A stretch of DNA of 64,000 bases, taken from the NCBI GenBank assembly GCA_025331435.1, contig JAIWNI010000016.1:1-64000 (forward strand). The letters run 5' to 3'. The stretch's first letter is position 1. Each line of letters starts with the position of its first letter. The stretch comes from Choanephora cucurbitarum (Eukaryota; Mucoromycota; Mucoromycetes; Mucorales; Choanephoraceae). Of the stretch, positions 34,942 through 48,000 are shown piece by piece. A program made the translations under genes and the position numbers. Below the pieces are notes generated by a model, which saw only the letters and a program-made list of their open reading frames with translations, was not told where the DNA came from and searched no databases.

Positions 34942-37759
34942 ATGACAGAGTATGTTAGTCAAGTGGATAACCTTAGCCCACCTATAAAGCCTTTGACAAC
35001 AAAAAGCTCCGAACAAAAAGGTCAAGTGGTCGATCTAGAAGACGGACCACTTTTTCGAGCGACTATCAAAGAATACGAAAGTAGAACCAGCGTACTCAAA
35101 GGCTACCTCAAACGTATTCTAAAGCAAGCCAGTGCTACATTAGATGCAAAACAAGCTTTGCTAGAACAAGACAAGCTGTTTATAGAAGCCCTGAGAGAAG
35201 CACCTTTTACAGAACCTCTGTTTTCGCATTATTTAGACGCAACTTGGAACAAACTTCATGAACAACAAGAAAGATTGGCTGTTTGTATGCAAAATCTGTT
35301 GATTATTCCCTTACAGAAACTATATGATATGGACATCAAAGCAGTGGATGCCAAAAGTCGTCAGTTTGAGGATGTCAGTAAAGATTATTATTCGAATCTA
35401 AGCAAATACCTCAGCATCAAGACACCAGGCACACAGCACTGGGCATCCATACCCACTCAGCAGATACAACAATTGACTAGCCTCACCAACACGAACCCAC
35501 AACAGGATCTGAAAGAAAAGCGGAAACAAAAGGCAGAGACAGAATTTCGAGTGAAGAAGAGTGAGTTTGATTTGGTTCGATTTGATTATTATCAGTTCCT
35601 GACAGATCTTCATGGAGGCAAGAAGGAACAAGAGATCTTGTATCATCTGTTGAACCATTACGAAAAGGAATACGCTTATCACCAAGCCGTCTTAAAAACA
35701 CTGGAACCTCATAAGGGTGGGTTGGATCAATTGGCTACGATCATTGCAGAGGCATCTCGAGAACAAAAGATTGTCAACCAGGAAAGAGATGAGAAGCGCA
35801 AGATACTTGTCTCGAGATATTCAACACCTGTGATTCAGATAGATGACTCTGAAAAGCGAAGATCCTTTTTGGGCTCATCTACATCACCTTCTGCACCTTT
35901 ACCTCAACCCTCTACTTCTTCTGCCTCATCCACTTCAACATCACCACCTGTATTACCACCCATTTCATTAAACTCCAACACACTCTCTATATCACCCCCT
36001 CCTCATTCATCACCTTCATTTTTAACACATACAGAACAGCAAAGGGTAGGACTGGGTATCAGTCAAATGGACAATAAATTCAAAGGCATTCGTGATCTTG
36101 AACAACAAGATCCTGCCTTTAAGGACCATATCGGTCGAAGAAAAGAAGGGTTTTTGTTTGCTACTTCAAAGCCTTCTAAAAACCATCATCATACACCATC
36201 TACCTTTGATATGTCTTCAACCATCAATTGGCACAAGTATGTTTCTTAAAGCATTAAGAAATTAGGCACTGATTCCATTGTATGATAGATATTGGTGTGT
36301 CTTGAGTTGTGGGCAGTTACATGAATACAGCAATTGGAAGAAACAGCTGGAGAGTCATATTGAGCCTATCAACTTACGATTTGCTACCGTCAGAGAAGCA
36401 CGCAATGTAGATCGTCGATTCTGTTTCGAAGTCATCACACCTAGTTTCCGTCGAATGTACCAAGCTACTTCAGAAGAGGAACTCATCAGTTGGATGGCCA
36501 CTATCAACAATGCCATCAGCAGTCTCTTGAATGGCATGAGCAGTGCCATTGATTTACCCGCCAGTTCCAGCTCCAAGAAACCCAATGGTCATTGGAAACA
36601 TACTCGGTCCTTTAGTGGCGCCTTGAGTGGGCTGGCAGCAGCAACAAAGGATAAATACCTAAAGAAACGCAACCTATCTACCTCCAGTGCAAATACCATG
36701 CAAAAGCCACTGGTGATCTCTTTACCTCTGGATGAATCCATGTCTCGGGCACACTGCCCACTGTCTTCGGATGATCTGTTGAATGCATTACGCAAAGATC
36801 TCTCCAATACGATATGTGCAGATTGTTCAGCCAAGGATCCAGATTGGTGTTCACTCAACTTGGGCATCTTGATCTGTATCGGTAAGAATGCACTTTCCAT
36901 ATAGATTCATGAACTCACCTGTTTATTGTTAGAGTGTTCTGGTATTCACCGTAGTCTAGGCACACATATATCCAAAGTGCGATCATTGACCTTGGACAGT
37001 GCTTCCTTCACACCAGATATTGTACAGCTCTTGCTTTCCATTGGTAATGCAAAATCAAATGATATCTGGGAATCTCAGCTGAGTACAAGTCAGGTTGTGA
37101 AGCCCGTGGCCACAGATACGCGTGAAGTGAAGCTAAAGTACATTCAGCAGAAATATCTGGATCGTGCACTTGTAAAAGACACAGCCATGGATCCTATGCA
37201 TCTGTTGTATGAAGCTATTGAACAAGACAGTATACCTATGGCGATGGAGGCCATTGCCCTTGGTGCCAATGTCAATCAACCTCTAGAGAAGATCAATTGG
37301 ATTGTGCCTCTCTTATCACTTCAACGTCATCCGGAAAAGACAATTGAGATAGCAAGTCCGGTTGCTCGAACAAGCGATGGTGATCCTTCTGTCCTCAAAT
37401 TACCTATGCTTGATGTCAATGGGAACGAATACCTAGATCGCACTGTGGATGTGATCCTCTCACCCGATCAACAGCCATTTACAGTACGCTATGCCATTCA
37501 TTTTGCACTCCTCAATCACCCTCATCTGAACCCTATTGAATCCAACCATCGCTTGTTCCCCATGGCTGAATTTCTGTTTCAGAATGGTGCTGATGTGTTT
37601 ATTGTAGACGAATGCAGTGGTCGATTGTTGGCTGATCTGATTGGCGTAGGTGAATTAGTGGATGATGAAGCCATTCACTACCTTAATATGAAGAACAGCC
37701 TCAGAGGTCAATCGACCATTGTCCGAAGACAAACCATACCTCCTCCTTATGCCTATTAA
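34942..37759 (+). CDS. ArfGAP with BAR, PH and ankyrin repeats (ACAP/Csx2-like)
   Basis: Exons 34942-36236, 36289-36881 and 36933-37759 (introns 52 and 51 bp) give 904 aa. A BAR-type helical domain spans about residues 30-280. A Ser/Pro-rich linker follows, then a PH domain (about 405-515, with WHKYWCVLSCGQLHEY across the first join). The ArfGAP zinc finger is at about 596-690: CADC, 16 residues, CIEC, then GIHRSLGTH with the catalytic arginine. Ankyrin-like repeats close the protein (about 715-880). This layout matches animal ACAPs and fission-yeast Csx2, which stimulate GTP hydrolysis on Arf at curved endosomal or plasma membranes. The second intron splits the zinc-finger codons, and the join restores the motif exactly. 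It is convergent with the UBX gene, 61 bp apart. Confidence 0.93.
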
Positions 37760-37820
37760 TCTTTCTAATTTACCATCACATACAATTTATTTATTGAATA
37801 TAATCATCTTTTTTCCCTAT

Positions 37821-39353
37821 TTATTCAGTTTCCATGGTATCCACAATAAGTGTTGCACTTGGACATAATCCCTTTTCATCCTTGATCTGTCTATCTGGGT
37901 CAGGATCATAGACAGTTCTGGGGAAAGGTGAATGAAGCGTGAAGTTGTATTCATGCACATAGTCTTCTTCAGGCAGTTCCGAGGATTCAGATGGTTGGTT
38001 GAGATAAGGATAGGCTTCAATAAACTGATAGAGTGAGACTAATGGATCATTCGCTCTAAACTTCTGAATCACACGCTCTCCAGTAGCCAAACGAAAACTC
38101 ACTCGAGTCATGTCTTCTGCTGGTTCATTTTCAACCAATGCCTGTCTCTCCTTGACCTGATGAACCAACTGTTGAATATACAGCTGTCGATTCCTAGCCC
38201 TTCTCTGTCGTGTCTGTTCGGCACGTTCAGCTGCCTGTTGTTCTTGCTGAATCCGCTCCTGTTTCTCTTGATCGACCCGAAGACTTTCCTGATAGGCTCT
38301 CTCTTGTTCTTCACGCAAGAGACGTTCTACCTCTTGTTGTTCTCGTTGACGACGCAATTGATTCAATGAAGGACCAACACGAGCCATGGCCTGTTCAAGA
38401 CGACGTATGATAGCTGCTGGATCAGTCTCGCCTTCAATACGATCAATGACAGCCATCTTTTGTGAATCATTGGAGGCTTGAAGGGCAATGATGGCCAAGA
38501 AAGGATAGGTGGTGGCCTGTAAGAGATGACTGACCTGGTAGGCCTCTGTGTATTTCACATGGCCACCCCACACAATGACTTGGTGTTGATGAAGAAACTC
38601 AAGTAATTCAGGATTTGTTAAGGTCTCTCTGTCAAGAATGGTCAGTCAAACAGTTTCACTAGAAAATCACTGGTTACTTTACTTGCAAAATCGATGATGA
38701 TCATCGTGTTCTTCACTGGATAGAATGGCCAACATGTATTTCAGTTGACTTTTCGCTGCATTCAGGGCCTTTGTGTAACCACCTTCACTAAAGAAGTGTG
38801 GGTGTGTTGTACCGAAACTTGACTCGAATTCTCGTAAAAATCGATCGGCTTCTGACCTTGCATCCGCTCGTTGAGGTGAAATCATGGGTTTATGGAACAC
38901 ACGCGCTGTCAGCTGTAGTAGTTGCCAAGTGATTCTCCAAGTGATATGCATAGGCCATAAGAAAAGAGAAAGAAGACGCTTTTGAGCCGAGGGATGACTA
39001 GTGTTGTCACCCAAGAGAGCTGATGTTGAGTTTGTTTCTGAAGATGCATAAGATTGTCTGGGATGACTTCCTGAAGGTAGGTATCTATTTTGAATAGCAG
39101 ACTAAAGAGAATTAACATGTTGGCTGAATAATGTGTTAAACAAAAAAGAAGTTGTGTTAGGGCATTGCGTTTGAATACCTTAAGGTCCCAGTTATTTTCT
39201 TGTAATATACGTATAGCTTCTGAGGTATCTTTTGCTTTAGTTTCTAACTAAGAAGAATAACAGGAGTAAGCAGAACTGACTTTGGTCTGATAACAGCCTG
39301 CTTACTTTATAGTGTTGTAGTATCTGTTGCTGTTGCTCATCTAATGTATCCAT
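37821..39353 (-). CDS. UBX-domain ERAD protein, FAF2/UBXD8-like (Ubx2/Ucp10 type)
   Basis: Exons 39353-39306, 39247-39179, 39101-38683 and 38628-37821 join to 447 aa, close to human FAF2 (445 aa). Residues 1-40 are a UBA domain (LQENNWDLK across exons 1-3). A hydrophobic hairpin at about 75-105 (LLSLFLWPMHITWRITWQLL) should insert in the ER or lipid-droplet membrane. A UAS thioredoxin-like domain follows (CKETLTNPELLEFLHQHQVIVWGGHV). Next is a long charged coiled coil rich in EQER, then a C-terminal UBX domain (RVSFRLATGERVIQKFRAND onward). Family members recruit Cdc48/p97 to ER-associated degradation. It is divergent from the Sfp1-like gene across about 400 bp. Confidence 0.94.
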
Positions 39354-39759
39354 TATGTGTACTTGTAAAAAAAAAGGAAGATGACAAATGCGGAGTTTGG
39401 TTTGTACTGGCATAAAGAAAAAAAAAAAAAAAGAGAGTACAAAATGACAAAGTACTTGATAATAGCTTACAAAGATAGAGAGGGCATTGTACTCACATTG
39501 ATTTTTTTTAAATAGGTTATTAGTACTGGATTTATGCGCTTGACTGAAATTGACAATGCATGAATGCCATTCTTTAAAGTTGACTGAATATATCTTTGCT
39601 TTAGACAAAAAAAAAAATTTACGTGGAGAATATCATTTCCTAGCATCTCATTGGCTTGTTGCGCTAACTTGTTAGTTGGACTTTTTTTTTTTCTTTTAGT
39701 CGGCCAAAAAAAAATTCTGATTTATCTTTTTTTTTTTTTTTGTTTCCTGTATAGAAAAT
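39354..39759. promoter_or_regulatory. Shared divergent promoter region (UBX gene / Sfp1-like gene)
   Basis: 406 bp between two divergent start codons. It is rich in poly-A/T tracts on both strands and no clear TATA box was seen. The Sfp1-like side ends in a T-run and CTGTATAG just before its ATG, so a 5'-UTR intron is possible. Confidence 0.5.
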
Positions 39760-39888
39760 ATGGTAAGCCTTCTATTTTCTTTTTTCCCTTCTTTTCTCTT
39801 TTTCAAGTTTTCCCACTTTTTGGTCCTATAGCTGGATGTTAATATGTTATTAGTATCAACCTGTTTATGGCGGCTATGGTCAGCCAAC

Positions 39889-39942
<54 letters not shown>

Positions 39943-41285
39943 GCAACAACAACAGCAACAACAACAGCAACAACAACAACAAAGACATTCATCGCAATCC
40001 CATCCATATCCTTATTCTGCACCTACTTCTGACAATCGCACTACAAGTCGAACCAACTATAACTCATTCATGGCTAATCAATCGATAAACGATTCCGTCA
40101 AGAACGATATGCCATCCACCGATCTGTTTAAAGACAAGCCATCACCTGCCTTGAGTAACTTTCGTTCAAGCGCATCTGCACTTTACAATAGAGACAACGG
40201 AAATTCACCTTTGGGTTCTCCAGCACCTTATTCAACCAATACCACAAATAACACTAATGATCATCGCAATAACACTAATAGCAGTAATAACACAAATAAT
40301 GCATCAGGAGAGAATGGCGCTGAAAGTAGCTTTCATTCAGTAAGTGACAATTGAGCTCAGTGATGGTAACGCGTTATATTGATGTTATGCAATAGGATAT
40401 GGTGACTGGATTAGCAGTCTACAACAACAACAACAACACTAATTCAACATCTGACTTACCTACCCTTCCACCATTAAATGCTTCTTCCCCACACAACAGA
40501 CCACGGGAGCGATGGGTGCCTGATGAGACTCGGTAAGTAGATTGGAGTTTTCTATTGTGTGTGTGTGTGTGTATTTACTCTCAAGTAGTCATTCACCCAT
40601 GATGCCATCACAACCACCTGATTCTTCTGTATTGGCACAATATCAAAATATGCCCTCTTCAGAAGATAGACGTATGATGCCAACCTATGGCCAATCTGAA
40701 CAACATCAGAGACAACCAAAGTCAGTACAGGAATTATTCAATAATAGCAGTAATGGAGATGTTGGACCTTATGGTTGTGGTATTATGGGCTGCTTTGCTA
40801 GTTTCTCTGCATCCAACAGTCTATTTCACCATATGAAATCAGCTCATCCTAATGTAGAGGAAATCTTTAAACCCTATCGTTGTGCTATGCCCAATTGCCC
40901 AAAACGATACAAGAACATCAATGGTCTTCAGTACCATTTAAGAGAAGCAAAGGGATCATCAGGCCATGGTAATTTCTCGGGTGAAGGTGAAGTGAATGCA
41001 AAACCATATCATTGTCATGTTCCAGGGTGTAAAAAGGCATATCGTACTGTGAATGGACTACGTTATCATCAACAGAATGGACATAATACACAATCTACAT
41101 CACCACCATCACAGACAAATCCACCTTCACAACAACAAATCATGACAGCTGCTATTCAACAGATGCAAATGCATCCCTCACAGCAACAACAATCGATGCT
41201 TAATTTGCAACAACAACAACAACAAAATCAACATTATCGTATACAGCAACAAAGAGAAAAATGGCAAATGAACAATCCCATGTAA
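39760..41285 (+). CDS. Sfp1/JAZF1-type C2H2 zinc-finger regulator
   Basis: Proposed exons are 39760-39762 (ATG only), 39854-40339, 40396-40532 and 40589-41285, giving 440 aa. The last three joins are firm; the 3-nt first coding exon is inferred because the frame before YQPVYGGYGQ reaches TAG at the acceptor. The N-terminal half is Gln/Asn/Ser-rich with a CAA/CAG polyglutamine tract. The C-terminal half has three C2H2 fingers: YGCGIMGC..HHMKSAH, YRCAMPNC..GLQYHLREAKG and YHCHVPGC..GLRYHQQNGH. The paired KxYKNxNGLxYH-type fingers are typical of yeast Sfp1 and animal JAZF1. Sfp1 controls ribosome biogenesis genes under TORC1; that role is family knowledge, not shown here. A polyQ tail follows the fingers. 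Confidence 0.83.
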
Positions 41286-41429
41286 ACAACGTTTTTTACT
41301 ATTTATATAAAAATCAATAAAAAAATAAACCCACATCGATCTTTTCCCCATCTTCTTTCTATTGTAAAATCAGATGAAATATGAAAAGGCCAAAAGAGAG
41401 ATGTTTTATTAGAATGGTTGAAATTAAAT

Positions 41430-41803
41430 TTAGTCAAAGAGACCGAAACCCATATCGTCATCAGATTCTTCCTTTTCTTCGGCCTTTTCTTCTTCAGCAG
41501 GAGCAGCAGCAGCAGCACCGGAAGCAGCACCAGCAGCAGCGACAGCACCACCAGTAGGGACAGAAGACATCTTTTCCTTACCTTCGGCAATGAGCTAGAA
41601 TAGATGATGAGTATGTGTGCAAGTAATATAGTCTAGTAACCTACCTCTTCAATGTTCTTGTCACCAAGGGCAGAGATCAAAGAAGAAACACGTTCTTCAT
41701 CGGATTCGATACCAGCAGTGCTCAAGAGAGACTTGATGTCAGCAGCAGCAGGGTTGGCCTTACCGGCGACGTTGAGGAGAAGATAGGCAGCGAGATACTT
41801 CAT
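41430..41803 (-). CDS. RPP2: 60S acidic ribosomal stalk protein P2
   Basis: Exons 41803-41645 and 41594-41430 (50-bp intron) give 107 aa. [10 protein letters not shown] at the start is the P2 dimerisation helix, and [18 protein letters not shown] follows. Then come an Ala/Gly-rich hinge, a charged [14 protein letters not shown] stretch and the terminal DMGFGLFD that recruits elongation factors to the ribosome GTPase centre. The length and C-terminus are those of a complete P2. It is convergent with the Sfp1-like gene, 144 bp apart. Preferred codons (GCT/GTC/CTC) fit a highly expressed gene. Confidence 0.97.
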
Positions 41804-42819
41804 GACTAAGATAAAAGTTGTCAATATCCATCCATCCATCCATCCATCTTTATCTGTACCTGATGGTTATTATGCGTAAGTAACGATTTAACTCCTTTGA
41901 GATACGAAACGCTCAAGAAAAGAACCAGAGTTTTAAAAGTAACTTTTGATTTTATACTACCCCACACTCACTGTGTGTATATGTTTACTGTGGGTTTGAT
42001 AGGCAATGAGACTGTTCGGTCCGGACCCTCTCTCTCTCATTTTTTTTTTTGGGAATCGAATACAATCATCCGATTATAAAGAAAAAAGCTTCTCTGGCAT
42101 AAGTATTAGTCTATCTTGCGTTATTCTACAGAGAATAAAGTGATGATGACTGCTAATTATAGTTGAATTGATTATCAATCGTGTTCTTCCTTTTATTCTT
42201 TTTATGTTTTTTTTTCTGCATATATCAGATTTATGCCAAGCATGGCTGAGAAACCTGAAACTTAGCTTTCGTTCCCGGTAACTAAAAAAAATAAAAGCCA
42301 AGAAGGATTGCATCGTCCAATTGACTATGGATCCTTGCACCGCTTCTTCTTCTGCTTTGTTCAATCAGACAAATACATTGTAGGGCTTCTATTGTTTTCA
42401 TACCGGAAGGCCCTTATCATGACCAAGATAGACTGTGTAACACAACATTGAACCCTCCGGCTAAATAGAACTCATTTGATATCCTACTTCTCTGTCTTTT
42501 TCCTTTTTATTATTCTCTTCTATACAAATGATCTTAAAGAGATATTGGCGTATAGACTAGTGGTCATATTCAGCCAAAAAAAGAATGTATTATCATGATG
42601 TTTAAAAGAAGAGGCTCAACTAAGTGATTGTTTAACCATTGATTTCATCATAGAGTGGAAAAAAAACAATAACATCTAAAAAAGGATATGCTGAGAATTT
42701 AAGTGTTCTAAAAATAACATTCTTGTTTATGTATCCAAGACTTTCTTGAATTATAAATATGCTATTCTTTCTTTCTCTCTATTTCTTTCCTTTTCTTTAA
42801 CTTATTTTCCTCTTATAAA
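41804..42819. other. Intergenic region between P2 and the two-TM protein gene
   Basis: A 1-kb divergent promoter region. A CATC repeat (about 41825-41847) and a CT run (about 42031-42040) lie on the P2 side. A pyrimidine-rich stretch (42763-42815) precedes the next start codon. No gene was seen. Confidence 0.5.
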
Positions 42820-43719
42820 ATGCAGCAACCCTATCATCCTGATCCTTATGCTGGACAATACCCTCGCCCACCTCCCTTACTAGAATCCAATAGTGAACCA
42901 GAGTATCAACCTCCTACTTATTATCCACACGATCCACCTGTCCCAGCCGCCTATGTTGCCATGCCACAGCCAACACAGATAACTTCTCACGAATACAGCC
43001 ATGCGCCATATTACCCATCCTACTCTACTTCCCCACCACCACAACCTAGTGCACCACAACCTATAGCTACACCTCCTTTGACAAAAGAAGATTATCATGA
43101 CCCAGGATCACAACCATTAGACGCCTTCTTAAGACAAGAAAGAGAAGAATACCTCAAGAATCAAAAGCCAAGTGCTACTGTGATACCTCTAGATTCCTAC
43201 AAGGAGGATGAGCCACTAGAGAATGAACCGGAAAAAGTGCCTATCATTGCCACGCCTCAGCATGAATACCTGGGTCGAGAAGAACGAAAGAGACTAAAGA
43301 AACAACAAGAGATCGAGGCACAATACCAACCTCATATAGCCCGACCTACTTATGCACCTTTGAATGAAGCAGAAGGCTATCAATACCAACCTCGACCACC
43401 CGAACGAAACTCATGCTCTTGTTGTTGTTATAATCCAGCCATCACCTGTTGCTCTTTCTTTATGTTGCTTGTCAGTTGTGCCTTCTTGGCTGCTGGTGTG
43501 GCCATGATGATTGCCTCGAAAGTGGTCCGTGATAAATGTAACAATGAGTGCAGTAATGCGACAATAGAAGGTGTTGCCAGTACGTGTTCTACTGTCTGTA
43601 ATACAGTGCTTCATGATGGTCTTTTGTATGGTGGTGCTGTGGTTGCTGGTCTAGCGGGCATTGCTATCATTTGGAAACTTATCATGTGGACCTGTGCTGG
43701 TTATTCGCAAAGACGATAA
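42820..43719 (+). CDS. Proline/tyrosine-rich protein with two TM segments and a Cys-rich loop
   Basis: A single-exon gene of 299 aa. Residues 1-90 are Pro/Tyr/Gln-rich (PxYxP-like spacing). A charged middle part follows (HEYLGREERKRLKKQQEIEA). A cysteine cluster (SCSCCCYNPAITCC) runs straight into TM1 (FFMLLVSCAFLAAGVAMMIA). A loop with four cysteines (KCNNEC..STCSTVC) and a second TM (LLYGGAVVAGLAGIAIIW) end near the short basic tail SQRR. The cysteine cluster before TM1 looks suited to palmitoylation and the loop cysteines to disulfides. The likely topology puts the long N-terminus in the cytosol. No named family was recognised. Confidence 0.72.
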   Translation: MQQPYHPDPYAGQYPRPPPLLESNSEPEYQPPTYYPHDPPVPAAYVAMPQPTQITSHEYSHAPYYPSYSTSPPPQPSAPQPIATPPLTKEDYHDPGSQPLDAFLRQEREEYLKNQKPSATVIPLDSYKEDEPLENEPEKVPIIATPQHEYLGREERKRLKKQQEIEAQYQPHIARPTYAPLNEAEGYQYQPRPPERNSCSCCCYNPAITCCSFFMLLVSCAFLAAGVAMMIASKVVRDKCNNECSNATIEGVASTCSTVCNTVLHDGLLYGGAVVAGLAGIAIIWKLIMWTCAGYSQRR

Positions 43720-45088
43720 AAGAGCGTTTATTATTTAATATCATTGTATCATAGTCTAAAAAAGATAAAATAAATTCAATTTAATTCATATAAATTAAAC
43801 AAGCATCTCCTCTAATGCCAAGTCTTTTTTTTTTTTTTGGCTGTTTTTATTTCTAGTGACCATAATGCGCTTACTGAAACTTGATCTTTACTGCCCCTAG
43901 TGGATTGACACACTTTCTATTGCTCTACTATCAATAAATAACCCTCCTTAAACTAATAAGTAAATCTTTGATCTCCTTGTAAGATAACATTTGTTTCTGG
44001 TACCATTGAGGCATACTGTGATGTATCAGTGAAATGGCTGAAACAGCTGGATCCTTCTGATTTAAATCAGTATCCTTTTAAAAAGAGAGAAAAAAAAACT
44101 GCTTTTTCTCTTGATTGATTCTGACATGGTTCTTGATATAAAGCGAAAAAAAAAAGGTAGGGAGCTATGAATTGATTTGGTATTTATAATGTTCGTTCCC
44201 TATATGGAGAGAGAAAAAAAGAAAAAAGGTATACAAATCAATTGCTGAATCCTTGTTTTGTAGCAAGGAGAGGTAATTGCTATACTAAGCATAGAAATCT
44301 TCTTTTATGCTTCATCATTATATATCTCTGACTCTCGAATAGATCAAAGATAATTGACCATAGACATCTCTTTAAGGAATAACTGATACTACCCTTGCTA
44401 GTTAAATTAAGCTACAACTATAGCGACGGTAGATGTGTGTGTGTGTACAATGAAACGCTGAGAAAGAAAGGTAGGGCTTAGTACATCACGTTATTGGAAC
44501 AGATTTTTTTTTTACATGTGCCATTGTTTCATTCAACTACGCTGTCAGTTTAAATGAAATCAGTTGAAGACGAATAAGCTTGTGTAACTGAAACCCTCCC
44601 TAACAAAAATGATTTGTTGGACAGTGATTTACACCCTAAACTAGTATCGATAGTGTGCAAATAATTACTATGCTTAGAATAAGACTCTCTTCGTTTCTGA
44701 TTCATTTGGCTTATTAACCTTCCATTTCAAAGCCATAGATAGAAATACCAGACAAATAAACTTCCTATTCAATGTTTGTGTGTATTTGGTTGTATCTGAA
44801 ATACATAGAAAGCTTGTTCTGTTGTGGTCAATGCTAACAATCCTATCAGGTACCAAAAATAAACAAAAAAAAAAAAGAAATCAGTTGAGTGTGGCGTTCA
44901 CCTTGCGGTATTTGTAAAAAAATAAAAAATAAATTGACCTTAAAGCGGGTATTGGTTTATTTTCTCTCTTTTTCTTTTTTGTTGTTATTTTTTTCTAAAA
45001 ACAAAAAAAAATCTTCTGCGTATCTTTCCACTTACTTTATCCCCCCCCTCCCCTTCTTTCATAGAAAAGTGTATTAACTATAACTAGG
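43720..45088. other. Intergenic region before BUD6
   Basis: 1.37 kb of AT-rich sequence with many poly-A/T runs and no recognisable gene. An AAATAAATTC-type poly-A signal for the upstream gene lies near 43770. The last 150 bases are pyrimidine-rich (TTATCCCCCCCTCCCC), as expected of a promoter or leader. Confidence 0.5.
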
Positions 45089-48000
45089 ATGAGAAGAACA
45101 AGTAGCTCAGTTGGCATGGTAACATAAAGTATAAACTCAAAGAGAGTACTTGACTAACTTTTTTTTTATAAAAGTCGGGAGAGATTGAACAAGTAGTAAC
45201 AAAACTATTAAGGACTACAAAGGCCCTCTTAGAAGCCTTGACACAATGGTCACTTATGCGTGCTTCCAACAGTGAAATATTCGAAATCCATGATACACTC
45301 GAAAAACAATTCTTCCTAGTCTCTCAAGCATTTGAAGAAGTAAACGTAAACATGAGGTAACTTGTACAGTTTACTTAAACAAAGAAAGATAACTAAAAAG
45401 ATTTCTTGTATCAGTGACCTACAATGGATTCCTCGTCAATTAAGAGAATCTGTTTCAGTAGCCATGCTTGAGACACCTTCTCCTGCCATCTTAGACCAGT
45501 ATTTACCTCGCATTCGTGAAGTCATTGTACACTTACTTCATGGCCTCAAGGGCAAACAAGCTTTGTTGAGAGAAAAGGATAAGGATAGAGAACAACCATC
45601 GAGAGATTCACGTGCATCTGTTCGATCGACTTCTACATCAGAATCATGGAATCGAGAGGTTCCTTTGGCTGCCTTGAACCGAGGCAGTACCTCTCAGCGC
45701 ATCATGATGTATCCTAGCTCACCTTCTTCACCTCCTTTACAACCTCATCCCCCTATCTCGCCTCGAATGACACCTTCAGGTGAATACGAGCCTTGGTCAG
45801 GTGGTATGCCTCGTCCATCTGTTCCCACCAATGACCTCTCCTCTAGAATTATGCCTCGTAGTAACTCAGCTTCCTTCAATCGTTCATCTTCTCAACAAAA
45901 TTCACCCAAGATGAGTCAACAGCCATTACCTACACGATCCACTTCTTCTTCTCGGAGCGGTCAAGCTCATATGTTACAACCCTCCATACCACCTCCACCT
46001 CCACCTCCTGCTCCTCCTGCTCCACCTGTTCGTGCAGAACCCAAACCACAGCCCCAACAACCACAACAGTTTGATGAAAGTGATCCGAATACAGCTAGTG
46101 CCTTGGCTGCCTTGAAACGCCAAGAAAATTTAGCCAGAAGATCATCTGTTCGTCGTGCCTCTATGTTTAGAGGTAACGGCAGTAGTAGTGGCGGTGAATA
46201 CAACAATCTCTCTGGCGGTGGCAGTATATCAAGAGGCAAAAACCCATACAACTCTTCAGAAGCTAATCATATCCCTCCAGTACCTAGCTTGCCTGCTTCA
46301 GCACAATCTTCTTTGAAAAACACAGATCAAGTAGGCAGTGTGGTTTCTTCTCCCTTGAATTCCCGATTGAATACCGTTTCTGAACTAAAAGAAGTCAGGG
46401 AAGAGGACAATCAAGGTAAGTTATATTCAAGCGTTTTCAGCAACTGGTGCTGATATCGTTTTCTATAGGCTTGACATTGTTCCTTCAGATTGGTAAAGAA
46501 GTGAAGAAAGTCAAATACAATGGAGAGTTGAGCATATCTTCTTTGAACATGTTGTTTTTGGAGAAATTTAGTTATTCGAATGGACAAAACGATTTTCCAA
46601 AGATCTACATTCGTGATCCAACTGTAGGCGTATCTTACGAATTAACCGATCTTTCAGAAGTGCGTGATAAATCTGTTTTATCTTTCAATATCGATGGTAA
46701 AAAAAAAGCAGGCTTCAGCATTACTTTCGAATCAATATGTAGCTAACTCACTTGTATTTCTCAATAGAAAAAGAGGAACAACAACAATCTCAAAAGGAAT
46801 GGTTGACAGAGGTCTCTAATGTGTTTAGCAAAGAAGTCACAGAAACCAGACGTGCTTTGGCAGAACAAATGGACGAACTCAAGAAGCAATTAGAAGCATC
46901 CAAGTCGTCTGATGAAGAGAAAGAGCAATTGATCCAACAAGTAACAGCACAAGTAACAGCACAAGTATTGGCTCAAACTAAAGTACAACAAACGGAAGAA
47001 GCTCCATCAGAGCCATCTGAGATACCTGAAGAAGCACCAACAGTTGAAGTTGAGTTAGAAAAGGAGGAAAGTGAAGAACCTGCTGAACAGGTTGCCACAG
47101 TAACAACGACAACAATCACAAAAGAGCAATTTGAAGCACAACGTACAGAAATTGAGAAATTACGTAGAGATATTGCTGTACTGCGTCAATTAGAACGTGA
47201 GATGCGTGAAGAAACGTCCAGTACGATTCAGGAGATGAAAGAAAAGGCTATTGCCTTTAAGGAAGCTGCCAAGAAGGCCGAATCAGCTGAAGTGCCTGTC
47301 TCAGCTGCCCGTGCCAGTTTAGAGGATGGCAAGAAGACACTCTTGCAGAAATCAGACAAGGTGACCACTCGTCTAGAAGACCTACAAGACTTGATTGATC
47401 AACTCAAGCTGGATGTCACACAACGTAAATGCCGTCCATCCGAGACTCAGATGATCCACTGTGCCAACGAACGCAAAGCACTTTCAGAAGAAATTGAAGA
47501 ATTCGGACAGTTCATTACTCAAGTCAAGCCTCGCTGGAAGAAGACATGGGAACAAGAGTTACAGACGATTGTCAAGGAACAACAAACCTTGAAGGATCAA
47601 GAGTACTTGTTGTCTGACATGAGAGATGATCTGGATGCCCTGCTGGAGGTATTTGAACAGCTTGAAAAGATCTATGCCTATCAAGCCAGCACAAAGCCTC
47701 AAGTAAGAGAGTTCCGTGTAGTACCTGCTGAAGATGGATTTGAAGGCATGGCCAGTGTGATGAAGCAAGTATCAACGATTGATGTTGATCATGAGCGTCG
47801 TTTACGTGCTTTAGAACAGGCAGACAAGATGAGACAGCGTGAATTGGCTAATCGTGTTGATGAATTTGAAAAGGAATTGGTTGGTTTTGTGGGCAATAAC
47901 AAACTGAAGAAGACAGGAGGTGCTCTTGAGATCGATCGTTTACGTAAACAAAAGGAAGAAGAGATGCTCAAGGCCATGTATGCTGAAAAGAGAGCTGCGA

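Noticed and set aside
45097..45116. tRNA-like D-arm sequence (AGTAGCTCAGTTGGCA)
   Set aside because: It is the first coding exon of BUD6, followed by a splice donor; no anticodon or T arm follows.
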